This document shows, in pieces, positions 45,870-54,198 of a DNA stretch of 64,000 bases. This stretch comes from Alphaproteobacteria bacterium (GTDB lineage Bacteria > Pseudomonadota > Alphaproteobacteria > Micavibrionales > Micavibrionaceae). The position numbers and the translations under genes are program-made. The number at the start of each line of letters is the position of its first letter. Positions within the stretch are counted from its first letter, which is position 1. The stretch lies in assembly GCA_017999645.1 (NCBI GenBank), contig JAGNLJ010000002.1, positions 62,001-126,000 of the forward strand, given 5' to 3'. The notes beneath the pieces were generated by a model that made no database searches, was not told the DNA's origin, and was given only the letters and a program-made list of their open reading frames with translations.

Positions 45870-46328
45870 CTAACCACACCAGGCGCGGATGATCTTCCCG
45901 CTTTCGTTCAGGTCGAAATTGATGCGGCTCGGGCTGTAATCCTGGGTCATCATGGCGCCCGGCGGCAGTATCCGGTAAGGGCGATTTAAGGGCTTTATAG
46001 CTGCCTCCAGCGCCGCATCGGCCGGCTTTCCCATCCATTCATTGAAGTCGCAAGGCGTCGCCATATCCCGGCGGTGGGCTGCATTTTCATCATAAACCGC
46101 AGGGGCGCCGACCGCGCCGTCGGGCGTATATTCGATGGCCTTTGGCGGCTCCTTGGCCGGACCTACATCCTCGTTCGCGAAAGCGACGTAGAAGCACAGG
46201 ACAACGGGCAAACCCAGCAGGAAGAACCACAGGATCGGGCTGCGCATCATCTGGTTGTCCTTGTTCAGGACATCCTCGATGGTTTTCTCCTTTTTGGGAG
46301 GCTTCGGGGCTTCGGGTTGATTGGCCAT
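45870..46328 (-). CDS. Membrane-anchored I78-type peptidase inhibitor-like protein
   Basis: A 152-residue protein with a basic cytoplasmic start, one transmembrane segment (about 30-49, [19 protein letters not shown]) and a periplasmic domain. The C-terminal 60 residues match the I78 inhibitor pattern: [10 protein letters not shown], then [20 protein letters not shown] and IIRAWCG. I78 proteins inhibit serine proteases in some species. It lies next to the unknown locus, but on the other strand, and is divergent from lepA. Confidence 0.75.
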   Translation of the reverse strand: MANQPEAPKPPKKEKTIEDVLNKDNQMMRSPILWFFLLGLPVVLCFYVAFANEDVGPAKEPPKAIEYTPDGAVGAPAVYDENAAHRRDMATPCDFNEWMGKPADAALEAAIKPLNRPYRILPPGAMMTQDYSPSRINFDLNESGKIIRAWCG

Positions 46329-46415
46329 GGGACGTCCTTTCGGGGCTTGAAATCTGCTCCAAATACCTATCAGAAGCTTGTATTTTGCGCAACCAGCCCT
46401 TATTCATATGGCGCA

Positions 46416-48227
46416 ATGACAAAGCCTTTAGAGCATATTCGCAACTTCGCCATCATCGCCCATATCGATCATGGAAAAAGCACCCTCGCCGACCGCCTGA
46501 TTCAAACCTGCGGCGGGCTCGAGGCGCGCGAGATGACCGAGCAGGTTCTCGATAATATGGACATCGAGAAAGAGCGCGGCATCACCATCAAGGCGCAGAC
46601 CGTGCGTCTTGCCTACAAAGCCAAGGACGGCGTTGAATACCAATTGAACCTGATGGATACGCCGGGCCACGTGGATTTTTCCTACGAGGTTTCGCGCTCG
46701 CTCGCGTCATGCGAAGGCTCCCTCCTCGTTGTTGACGCGTCACAAGGCGTCGAGGCACAGACGCTTGCCAATGTTTACAAGGCTATCGAGAACAACCACG
46801 AGATCATCACCGTCATCAATAAAATCGACCTGCCCGCCGCCGAGCCTGAAAAAGTGCGCCAGGAAGTTGAGGACACGATCGGGCTGGATGCTTCCGAAGC
46901 CGTGCTTTGTTCCGGGAAATCGGGCATCGGCATTCCCGATTTGTTAGAGGCCATCGTTACGAAGCTCCCCCCGCCGAAGGGCGATTACAATTCGCCGACC
47001 AAAGCACTGCTCGTCGACAGCTGGTACGACTCTTACCTCGGCGTTGTCATTCTCGTGCGTGTGGTCGATGGATATCTGCGCAAGGGCCAGAAAATCAGGT
47101 TCATGAAGGCGGGCGCTGTGCGCGAGATCGACCGCGTCGGTATGTTCACACCGAAAAAAGTCATCCTCGATCATCTCGGGCCCGGCGAGATGGGTTTCAT
47201 CACGGCGGCGATCAAGGATATTCACGATACGCGCATCGGCGATACGATCACCGACGATAAAAAACCCTGCGCCGAAGAACTGCCGGGATTCAAACCCTCG
47301 ATCCCGATGGTTTTCTGCTCGCTCTTCCCGGCGGATGCGAGCGATTTTGAAAAGCTGAAAGATTCTCTTGGCAAGCTGGCGCTCAATGACTCCTCGCTGC
47401 ATTACGAGATGGAAAGCTCGCAGGCGCTTGGCCTTGGTTTCCGCTGCGGATTCCTTGGGCTGCTGCACATGGAGATTATCCAGGAAAGATTAGAGCGCGA
47501 GTTCGATCTCGACCTGATCCCGACCGCGCCGAGCGTGGTTTACAAGGTTTTCCAAACCGACGGCACGGAGATGGAGCTTTACAATCCGTCCGACCTGCCC
47601 GATGTCATGAAGATCAAGCATATCGAGGAGCCTTGGATTAAAGCTACCATCCTCACGCCCGATGAATATCTCGGCGGATTGCTCAAGCTCTGCCAGGACC
47701 GGCGCGGCGTGCAGAAAGAGCTCACCTATGCCGGTGCGCGCGCGATGCTTGTGTACCGCCTGCCGCTCAACGAGGTGGTGTTCGATTTCTATGACCGATT
47801 GAAATCCATTTCGCAGGGCTATGCGTCGTTCGATTATGAATTAGACGGTTACACCGAGGGCGAGCTGGTGAAGCTCGATATCAAGGTGAATGACGAGCCC
47901 GTCGACGCGCTGACCATGATCGTGCACCGCTCAAACGCCGAGACGCGCGGGCGCGGCATGTGCGAGCGGCTGAAAGATCTGATCCCGCGCCAGATGTTCA
48001 AGATCGCCGTGCAGGCGGCCATTGGCGGAAAAATTATTGCCCGCGAGGATATCTCGGCGCTGCGCAAGGACGTCACCGCGAAATGTTACGGCGGCGACAT
48101 CACGCGGAAAAAGAAACTGCTCGAGAAGCAGAAAAAAGGTAAGAAGAAAATGCGCCAGTATGGCAGCGTCGAAATCCCGCAATCTGCCTTTATTAACGCC
48201 CTCAAAATGGGCGACGACAAAAAATAA
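46416..48227 (+). CDS. lepA: Elongation factor 4 (LepA)
   Basis: Ribosome-dependent GTPase that remodels the ribosome during elongation. The ATG at 46416 gives 603 residues, the usual length, and the N-terminus [20 protein letters not shown]; a much longer frame exists upstream but reads across an opposite-strand gene. G-domain motifs are [15 protein letters not shown] and NKIDLP. The C-terminal domain ends with a Lys-rich tail (KRKK-like) typical of LepA. Confidence 0.96.
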   Translation: MTKPLEHIRNFAIIAHIDHGKSTLADRLIQTCGGLEAREMTEQVLDNMDIEKERGITIKAQTVRLAYKAKDGVEYQLNLMDTPGHVDFSYEVSRSLASCEGSLLVVDASQGVEAQTLANVYKAIENNHEIITVINKIDLPAAEPEKVRQEVEDTIGLDASEAVLCSGKSGIGIPDLLEAIVTKLPPPKGDYNSPTKALLVDSWYDSYLGVVILVRVVDGYLRKGQKIRFMKAGAVREIDRVGMFTPKKVILDHLGPGEMGFITAAIKDIHDTRIGDTITDDKKPCAEELPGFKPSIPMVFCSLFPADASDFEKLKDSLGKLALNDSSLHYEMESSQALGLGFRCGFLGLLHMEIIQERLEREFDLDLIPTAPSVVYKVFQTDGTEMELYNPSDLPDVMKIKHIEEPWIKATILTPDEYLGGLLKLCQDRRGVQKELTYAGARAMLVYRLPLNEVVFDFYDRLKSISQGYASFDYELDGYTEGELVKLDIKVNDEPVDALTMIVHRSNAETRGRGMCERLKDLIPRQMFKIAVQAAIGGKIIAREDISALRKDVTAKCYGGDITRKKKLLEKQKKGKKKMRQYGSVEIPQSAFINALKMGDDKK

Positions 48228-48233
48228 TCCACT

Positions 48234-48262
48234 GCGTCATGCCCGCCTTGCGCGGGCATCCA
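48234..48262. repeat. Half-copy of the GTCATGCCCGC repeat
   Basis: GCGTCATGCCCGCCTTGCGC with GGGCAT forms one hairpin, directly after lepA. No second hairpin follows. Confidence 0.8.
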
Positions 48263-48280
48263 TAAACCGGAACAAGAAAC

Positions 48281-48754
48281 TTACTTCCCTATTAGCTTTT
48301 CAAACCATGTTTTTTCATGGACATCTTTTATAGAATAACTGTCGCGCACTTGATGCGCACCAACTATAACCGGAACCTCGCATAGGCTAGCTACATTCAC
48401 AAAAGGCGCTGCATATTTTTCAGCTTTCTTTGCCCGCCTGACAGCAACCGTATAGTTTTTTCCTTCCTCATATTTCATTGATCCCCCAATACCCGTTACC
48501 AACCCAACCACTTCGATATTTTTAAATTGTCCATATTCTCCCTTGTGTACTTTTAGAACCTTGAAAACAAGCACTGTGTCAGGAGGATTCTTTCCCTGCT
48601 CCCTTTTTTTCAAATTTCCTGTAAATACCAATTCAGATTTATTTTCAATTGATTCCACAGTTGGACGATCAGAATCATCATAAAGGCAAGTAAATGCCTG
48701 CGCCGACGAAAATGGAATGACTATGGCCAGCATAAATAATATAAATATTCGCAT
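48281..48754 (-). CDS. Exported hypothetical protein (TIMP-like?)
   Basis: A 157-residue protein with a signal peptide (about 1-20, FILFMLAIVIPFSSAQA). The mature part is beta-rich, with two cysteines (near the start and around 129), and a segment ELVFTGNLKKRE with KGEYG. Small OB-fold, TIMP-like bacterial proteins show similar patterns, but I would not assert it. AT-rich compared with neighbours. Function unknown. Confidence 0.7.
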   Translation of the reverse strand: MRIFILFMLAIVIPFSSAQAFTCLYDDSDRPTVESIENKSELVFTGNLKKREQGKNPPDTVLVFKVLKVHKGEYGQFKNIEVVGLVTGIGGSMKYEEGKNYTVAVRRAKKAEKYAAPFVNVASLCEVPVIVGAHQVRDSYSIKDVHEKTWFEKLIGK

Positions 48755-48813
48755 CTTTTAAAATTCCCCCAGCACGCTAATATAACTTTTTCAATGATAG
48801 CAGGAAAACTACT

Positions 48814-49278
48814 ATGACCACCGAGAAAAAAGACGTCCCGAACGTCATCATGCTGCCGCCGATTTTGATTTTCTTTCACGTGATTGCGGGCATCGTGCTC
48901 GATTTTCTTTACCCGCTCAATCTCGGTCATGCGTGGGGCTGGCTCGGGCTTATCCTACTGCTCACCTGTTTCGGCATTATCGCGTGGTGCAAGAAACTGT
49001 TCGACGTTGCTGGCACGCCCGTGCCGCCGAACCAGCCCGCGACTTCAATCGTCACCACCGGTGCCTACAAATATTCGCGCAATCCGATGTATCTGGCGTT
49101 CATGATCGGTTATGTCGGGCTTGCCCTCATGGCCGATGCGCCGGCGATGCTGCTGCTCAGCTTCGTGCTGTTTTATTTTTTAGACCAACGCGTCATCGCG
49201 CCCGAGGAAAAGTACTTAAGCGAAAAATTCGGCACGGTTTATACCGATTATAAGGATGAAGTCAGGCGCTGGGTTTAA
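48814..49278 (+). CDS. Isoprenylcysteine carboxyl methyltransferase-like membrane protein
   Basis: A 154-residue protein with four or so transmembrane segments. The TTGAYKYSRNPMYLAF motif and the C-terminal DQRVIAPEEKYLSEKFG match the ICMT/PEMT-like methyltransferase family, which uses S-adenosylmethionine and acts on small or lipid substrates in bacteria. The substrate is unknown. It converges with the next gene, overlapping it by four bases. Confidence 0.85.
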   Translation: MTTEKKDVPNVIMLPPILIFFHVIAGIVLDFLYPLNLGHAWGWLGLILLLTCFGIIAWCKKLFDVAGTPVPPNQPATSIVTTGAYKYSRNPMYLAFMIGYVGLALMADAPAMLLLSFVLFYFLDQRVIAPEEKYLSEKFGTVYTDYKDEVRRWV

Positions 49279-49499
49279 TCCGCCTGCTGGCTCTGGACGT
49301 CCGCATCGCCGGGAAGGCGGTCGAGAAGACCGACAGCGCGGCTGACGTGTGCGAGAGTCGGGAAATGCTGCTGCGGCATCGCGCGGAATGCATCCAGCGC
49401 CTCGTGTGACGCATCGTTTTCAAGCGCGTATTCCACGATCTCGGCGCGGGTGGCCGGAAATTTCATGCCGTCAATCAGTTCTAAATAATTGATCGCCAT
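49275..49499 (-). CDS. DUF2795-like small protein (74 residues)
   Basis: The start MAINYLELIDG has AGAGGAA before it. The body (MKFPATRAEIVEYALENDAS, then RAMPQQHFPTLAHVSRAVG) resembles DUF2795 proteins, which have no settled function. An upstream in-frame start would add 19 unlikely residues. Confidence 0.7.
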   Translation of the reverse strand: MAINYLELIDGMKFPATRAEIVEYALENDASHEALDAFRAMPQQHFPTLAHVSRAVGLLDRLPGDADVQSQQAD

Positions 49500-49626
49500 A
49501 TTTCCTCTTTCAGGTTTATATCTCATTATAAACCCGGAGCGTTCGCGCGGCAACACAAGAGATGCGGAATTATCAGCATCTCTCGCGAAACGACTGAAAA
49601 AACTAAATAAATTTTTTTTTGAAATT

Positions 49627-50148
49627 TTATTTCACAGCCGCGCAGGCGATGCGGCCACCGGCGTTGCCGGAAGGCTGGGTTGTATAATCGTCGGCTTTTT
49701 CGTGAATCATGAGCGCCGTGCCGTTATCGGCGACCATTTCATCAAGCTCGGCTTCCTCGTTGAAAATCTCGGTGTTCAACGTGCCGTCAGGAAGAACGGT
49801 CAGGTTCGGCATGTCGCCTTCGTGATGTCCGTCTTTTGCCAAATACCCATGCTCATCGCTGTCGGGGTTGTAATGGCCGCCAGCCGATTCAAATTTAGCG
49901 GCAGCGTCGCACACACCGTTTTCATGAATGTGAAACGCGTGTTCGCCGGGCGGCAAATTGCGGAGGTTCAGCTTGATCAGCAAGCCCTCGTTGGCGGGGG
50001 TTAAAATCGCGGTTCCTGTTTCAAGACCCTCGGCATTGTTGAAAGTCACGGTTTTTCCTGATGCGGAGGCCACAGCAGGCGCTTCGCCAGCGATTGCGAT
50101 GCTTGAGACGGTGCTCAAGAGAACTGCCAGTACCAATGCGAATTTCAT
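49627..50148 (-). CDS. sodC: Superoxide dismutase [Cu-Zn]
   Basis: Periplasmic enzyme that removes superoxide. The 173 residues start with a signal peptide (about 1-20). Metal ligands are visible: HAFHIHENG, GGHYNP, HGYLAKDGHHEGD, and LMIHEKADDY. The cysteine pair is in NGVCDAA and GGRIACAAV. Complete and of normal size. Confidence 0.95.
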   Translation of the reverse strand: MKFALVLAVLLSTVSSIAIAGEAPAVASASGKTVTFNNAEGLETGTAILTPANEGLLIKLNLRNLPPGEHAFHIHENGVCDAAAKFESAGGHYNPDSDEHGYLAKDGHHEGDMPNLTVLPDGTLNTEIFNEEAELDEMVADNGTALMIHEKADDYTTQPSGNAGGRIACAAVK

Positions 50149-50211
50149 GCTGCCTCCATTTGGTCAGATTTCGTCATTATAAACCAATTGCTGAAACTGC
50201 CAATGGTTCCA

Positions 50212-50847
50212 TCAGCGCAGCGACGTAGCCAGCATTCCATCCGCCGCGAGGCGCTCGACCAGTTCGCGCCCGTAATTCGCCGCGACATCATCGAAGCTCA
50301 TGCCTGTCGGCCCGCGTGTGGTCAGGTCGCCCGCCCATGCCTTCCGATAATGCGGCAGGGTGAAAAGAATGGCTTCGTAATGCGATTCCGGTTCCTCGAG
50401 AATGAGTGAGGGTTCGTCATAGAAGAACGGATCGTCGTAACCATGACGGCCATGACGCCAGCCGCGGTGGTGCCAGGGGCTGTTGCGGTAACGGCTGCCA
50501 GGGATGTAATTGCGCACGACCTGTTTTTCGCGGGGACGTATTTCGAGAACGGCGGCGGCGCCTGTGTTCATAATTTTGCGCTTACGGGCCTGCTCGCCCG
50601 TGTCGCGGGTCGGCGGCAGGACATCAACCCCGGCCATAGCCGGAATGCCGATGCGCTGGGCTTCCATGACCGCGCTACGCTCAATCGCCTCACGTTCGGT
50701 CAATGATCCAGCGCGGGCATCGATCACCAGCGACGAAAACCCCCCAACCGTAAAAGCAGGGTCGGTAAAGCTCGAGCCGCGCGTCGCCGTTACCTGCGCG
50801 CAGGCGGCCAGCAAAAGCACCGGGATCATTAAAAACGCTGTTTTCAT
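50212..50847 (-). CDS. Lipoprotein of unknown function
   Basis: A 211-residue protein with a lipobox LLAAC at residues 12-16, so it is anchored by a diacylglycerol cysteine. The mature part has an Arg/His-rich loop near 130-145 (SPWHHRGWRHGRHGYDD) and a family-like SLTEREAIERSAVMEAQR segment. DUF4136-type lipoproteins have a similar build, but I cannot confirm the family. It is divergent from prmB. Confidence 0.75.
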   Translation of the reverse strand: MKTAFLMIPVLLLAACAQVTATRGSSFTDPAFTVGGFSSLVIDARAGSLTEREAIERSAVMEAQRIGIPAMAGVDVLPPTRDTGEQARKRKIMNTGAAAVLEIRPREKQVVRNYIPGSRYRNSPWHHRGWRHGRHGYDDPFFYDEPSLILEEPESHYEAILFTLPHYRKAWAGDLTTRGPTGMSFDDVAANYGRELVERLAADGMLATSLR

Positions 50848-50911
50848 TCTATAAAACTGGGCCGGGTGGTTCCTATAGTCAATACGCGGCCAGTATGCTA
50901 TTTCATGCGGC

Positions 50912-51793
50912 ATGAAAAATTTAGGCGAAGTCATTGAGAATGCAGCGGAACGCTTCGACGAGGCGGGCCTCGTGTTCGGCCATGGGACGGACAATGCGTT
51001 CGACGAGGCTGCCTTTATCGCCATGGAGGCGCTTGGATATCCGTTTGATGCCGTGCTCGAGGAAATCTGGCCGCGCGAACTGACGAAGGCCGAGGAAGAC
51101 AAAATCGAAGGTCTTGTGAAAACGCGGATCGAGAAGCGCATTCCTGCGCCTTATTTGTTCAACAAAACCTATTTGCAGGGTTTGCCCTTTTATGTCGATG
51201 AGCGCGTAATCGTGCCGCGCTCGTTCATTGCGGAGCTGATTAATCACGAAGACGGGTTTTCGCCGCCGGGATTTCCCAGAGAAGTGAAAAACGTTCTGGA
51301 TCTGTGTACGGGTTCGGGGTGCCTTGCCATTCTTGCTGCGCATGTTTATCCGGAGGCGCATATCGACGCGGTGGAATTATCGCCTGACGCTTTTGCCGTG
51401 GCCCAGCGCAACGTGAAAGAGCACGGCCTTGAGGATTGCATCACGCTTTACAACGGCGATCTGTTCGAGCCGCTCAAGAATAAGAAATACGATCTTATTA
51501 TCACCAATCCGCCTTATGTCGACCAGGCCGGGATGGACGACCTTCCCCCCGAACATAAATTCGAACCGGAAATGGCGCTTGGTTTGTGCGGAGCGGATGG
51601 CCTCGATATCGTGCGCAAGATCATGGAACAGGCGCCGGATCACCTGACTGAAAAAGGCGCGCTGCTGTGTGAGATCGGGCGCGGCAAGGAAAACGTTGAA
51701 AAGGCGTGGCCGCAACTCCCCTTCCTCTGGCTGGAGACCGAGAACAGCGAGGGCGAGGTTTACTGGCTGACGCGAAAGCAATTCTCCAAATAA
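50912..51793 (+). CDS. prmB: Ribosomal protein L3 glutamine methyltransferase
   Basis: Methylates a glutamine on L3 during ribosome assembly. The 293 residues have a helical N-terminal domain and a Rossmann methyltransferase domain with the DLCTGSGCLAIL motif and the catalytic NPPYVDQAGMDDLPPEHK, as in PrmB. The related PrmC would have a shorter N-terminus and other flanking residues. Confidence 0.9.
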   Translation: MKNLGEVIENAAERFDEAGLVFGHGTDNAFDEAAFIAMEALGYPFDAVLEEIWPRELTKAEEDKIEGLVKTRIEKRIPAPYLFNKTYLQGLPFYVDERVIVPRSFIAELINHEDGFSPPGFPREVKNVLDLCTGSGCLAILAAHVYPEAHIDAVELSPDAFAVAQRNVKEHGLEDCITLYNGDLFEPLKNKKYDLIITNPPYVDQAGMDDLPPEHKFEPEMALGLCGADGLDIVRKIMEQAPDHLTEKGALLCEIGRGKENVEKAWPQLPFLWLETENSEGEVYWLTRKQFSK

Positions 51794-51820
51794 AAACGGC
51801 GGCACATTGGCCGCCGTTTT
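51793..51820. terminator. Bidirectional terminator
   Basis: AAAACGGCGGC and GCCGCCGTTTT around a six-base loop, T-runs on both strands. It serves prmB and, from the other side, the HU-family gene. Confidence 0.9.
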
Positions 51821-51840
51821 CGTATTCGAAGGAGAGTCTC

Positions 51841-52134
51841 TTATTTCAGGACCGACTCTTTCAGATCTTTTGCCACGCGGAAGGCGACTTTTTTCTTCGC
51901 GGGGATCTGGATGGTTTCGCCGGTTGCCGGGTTACGACCCTGGCGGGCTTTCGTTTGTTTTACTTGAAGGATGCCGAGGCCGGGAATGCGGATACGGTTG
52001 CCCTTTTTCAGGTTCTTGCCGAACAGCGTAATCATGTCGTCCATAACTTCCTGGACCTGCTTTTTCGACAGGCCATGCTTGTCGGCGAGATCGGCAGAGA
52101 TTTGCTTAAGGGTAATAGTCGGTTGTGTTGCCAT
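51841..52134 (-). CDS. HU-family DNA-binding protein
   Basis: A 97-residue histone-like protein. The signature RNPATGETIQIPAKKKVAFR is present, with the arm region GRNPATGE. N-terminal helices (LKQISADLADKHGLSKKQVQ) are normal. AAAGGTG precedes this ATG; a longer in-frame start is unlikely. HU, rather than IHF, is the more likely subgroup, but the sequence is somewhat diverged. Confidence 0.93.
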   Translation of the reverse strand: MATQPTITLKQISADLADKHGLSKKQVQEVMDDMITLFGKNLKKGNRIRIPGLGILQVKQTKARQGRNPATGETIQIPAKKKVAFRVAKDLKESVLK

Positions 52135-52349
52135 GGTGAGCACCTTTCCTTCGTTGTGAAAAATCCTTGTAATGACGGTATTACAGCCCAAAGGGACGGG
52201 CTTGTAAATGCATAAAATAAGGGTTTTTCACGCTTTTTTGGCCAAAAACGGGGGTTTTCGGCCCTTTTTGGGGGGCCTTTCCGGAACCATGAAACTTTTC
52301 AGCCCCCTGCCCGTTAGCCGTAGAGACAACCCTATGCAGGAGATAAACA

Positions 52350-52850
52350 ATGAAAATGAAGAACCTGGAAGAGCTATTTCAAGATGAACTCTTTGATATG
52401 CACTATGCCGAAGACGCGCTGATCAAGGCGCTTGAAAAGATGGCGGAGAAGGCATCGAACCCGAAACTGGCCCAGGGATTCCGCGACCACAAGGAAGAAA
52501 CTGAAGGCCACAAGCGCCGTATCGAGAAAGTTTATGAGCTGCTTGATATCAAGCCGAAGAAAGAAGTCTGCGAAGCAATCAAGGGTTTGATCAAGGAAGC
52601 GGAAGACCTGATCGGCCACACCGAAGAAGGCCCGGTCCGCGATGCCGCGATGATCACGGCCGCACAAAAGGTCGAACATTACGAGATCGCCTCTTACGGT
52701 TCGCTGGTCGCACTGGCCAATTCACTTGGTCACATGGAAGCGGCGTCGATCCTGAGCGAGACGCTTGAAGAAGAGCGCGCCACCGACCGCCGCCTGAGCG
52801 AGCTCGCCGAAGGCGGAATCAACCAGGAAGCCATGCAGCAAGCGGCTTAA
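52350..52850 (+). CDS. YciE/YciF-like ferritin-fold protein (DUF892)
   Basis: A 166-residue helical protein of the ferritin-like fold. LEELFQDELFDMHYAEDALI and the EHYEIASYGSL motif are typical of DUF892. Carboxylate and histidine residues for a metal pair are present. These proteins are often linked to stress responses, role unproven. A strong AGGAG site precedes the ATG and a terminator follows. Confidence 0.9.
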   Translation: MKMKNLEELFQDELFDMHYAEDALIKALEKMAEKASNPKLAQGFRDHKEETEGHKRRIEKVYELLDIKPKKEVCEAIKGLIKEAEDLIGHTEEGPVRDAAMITAAQKVEHYEIASYGSLVALANSLGHMEAASILSETLEEERATDRRLSELAEGGINQEAMQQAA

Positions 52851-52879
52851 GTGAATTTATAAAGTTCTACCCTGCCCCC

Positions 52880-52912
52880 AACCGGTCTGTCCTTTATAAG
52901 GACGGGCCGGTT
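52880..52912 (+). terminator. Rho-independent terminator
   Basis: A 13-base stem with wobble pairs (AACCGGTCTGTCC with GGACGGGCCGGTT), then ATCTTTTG. It closes the YciE-like gene. Confidence 0.8.
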
Positions 52913-53020
52913 ATCTTTTGGGCAGAAATAAAAAGAACGCCCCCGCCGGGGGAACAGCGGGAGCGTCAGGAAAGGAAAGCCGATGAGTATTGGCCCGGCT
53001 TCCCTTGGGGGAATTCTGAT

Positions 53021-53527
53021 TTAATCCCGGTCGTGACGACCGCCATGGCGACGGTCGTTATGGCCGTGTCCTCGACCGCGACCGCGTCCACGATCATCAT
53101 CGCGCCAGTCGCGCCTGTCCCAGTGGTGGTGGCGGCGATTGTTATCGTCGTCAAAGATAAAGCTCAGCGACAGGCCGGAATTCGGACGGCCGTAATAGTA
53201 GCCATTGTTATAGTGATGATGCTTGCGCGGGTAATAGGTTACAGGCCGATAAGACGGGCCGTAATTGTAATAAATAGGACGCTGGTCGGAGATCAGAAGC
53301 ACGTCCTGCCTGCGTAACTCATCGAACGGATCGACGGTGCCACCAGTGGATACGATCATCCATGAACCGTCAGGCTGCATGCAGGCTGTGCCGTAGCCGG
53401 ATTCGATGTGGCCGCCCACGCGGATGGATTTTTGATATTCGCGGCAATATTCGCCAGCCTCTGCGGGCTGGACGAATGCCAGCGGGGCCAGGAAAATGCC
53501 TGCGAGAGCCAGTTTCTTGAAAGTCAT
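53021..53527 (-). CDS. Exported protein with His/Arg/Asp-rich tail
   Basis: A 168-residue protein with a signal peptide (about 1-24, LALAGIFLAPLAFVQPAEA) and two cysteines near the start of the mature part. A Tyr/Pro/His-rich centre follows. The final 40 residues are almost all His, Arg, Asp and Gly (RRDWRDDDRGRGRGRGHG), likely metal- or polyanion-binding and unstructured. The start is the internal ATG with GAGGAG before it. Its neighbour at 53641 has similar properties. Confidence 0.75.
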   Translation of the reverse strand: MTFKKLALAGIFLAPLAFVQPAEAGEYCREYQKSIRVGGHIESGYGTACMQPDGSWMIVSTGGTVDPFDELRRQDVLLISDQRPIYYNYGPSYRPVTYYPRKHHHYNNGYYYGRPNSGLSLSFIFDDDNNRRHHHWDRRDWRDDDRGRGRGRGHGHNDRRHGGRHDRD

Positions 53528-53640
53528 GGTAAATCTCCTCATTGGTACGCGGGAAGGATGTGGTTTTTCTTCCCATGCAAATGGTACGCGGCAGAATTTT
53601 TAACCCTTCGTTTATTTTTTGGGGGTGTGAATAAGTTGAA

Positions 53641-54024
53641 TCAGTCGCGGTCTTTGGAGAGCAGATAACCTGCGCCGTAGCCGGAATTATAAGACGATCT
53701 GTGCGGGTCGTCTTCATGGTCGCGGATATTTTTGTGATGGCGGTAATAATTTTTGTAGTAATCCTCGCGCCAGTCGTCGCGGTCTTTTTTCTTACGCACA
53801 ACTTTAATGCGGTCGGCGCGCAGGAGAATTTCGCGCATCTTTTCCGATTCCGATGCGATGATGTATTTGCGCTTGCCGGTGTCGATGACAATCGGCGGCT
53901 TGTCGCCTTTATAGATGTAGGTGGTGTTGCCCCGCTTTACAATCGTATCGGCATAGGCAGGCAGGACCGTAAAAACGGCCATAAAAATCGTAAAAAACGC
54001 CAGTTTCCGAAGCATCGCGGTCAT
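53641..54024 (-). CDS. Exported protein with charged tail
   Basis: A 127-residue protein with a signal peptide (about 1-24), a short beta-rich domain (NTTYIYKGDKPPIVIDTGKR) and a strongly charged stretch (KKKDRDDWREDYYKNYYRHH). Like its neighbour it ends in DRD. AGGGAAATG precedes the start chosen. No family is recognised. The gap to 53527 is about 110 bases. Confidence 0.7.
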   Translation of the reverse strand: MTAMLRKLAFFTIFMAVFTVLPAYADTIVKRGNTTYIYKGDKPPIVIDTGKRKYIIASESEKMREILLRADRIKVVRKKKDRDDWREDYYKNYYRHHKNIRDHEDDPHRSSYNSGYGAGYLLSKDRD

Positions 54025-54073
54025 TTCCCTATTATATACGAGATAACGCGGGAAATCATTCTTTCCACCCCTA

Positions 54074-54183
54074 TTGTCATCCCCGGCAGCGAGGCGGCGC
54101 CGAGCGTGAACAGGGATCCAGCACATAATTGCCGCGAAGCGGCCTGCCGTTACTATGGACCCCCGCCTTCGCGGGGGTGACAG
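54074..54183. repeat. Palindromic repeat, GTCATCCCCGG type
   Basis: The left side begins TTGTCATCCCCGG and the right side is CCCCCGCCTTCGCGGGGGTGACAG. An internal hairpin (GCCGCGAAGCGGC) lies between. It sits between the exported-protein gene and typA. Confidence 0.85.
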
Positions 54184-54198
54184 ATTGGGTTGGAAAAC

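Noticed and set aside
46074..46415. A longer upstream start for lepA
   Set aside because: It would run over an opposite-strand gene with a clear I78 domain, and the standard LepA N-terminus begins at 46416.
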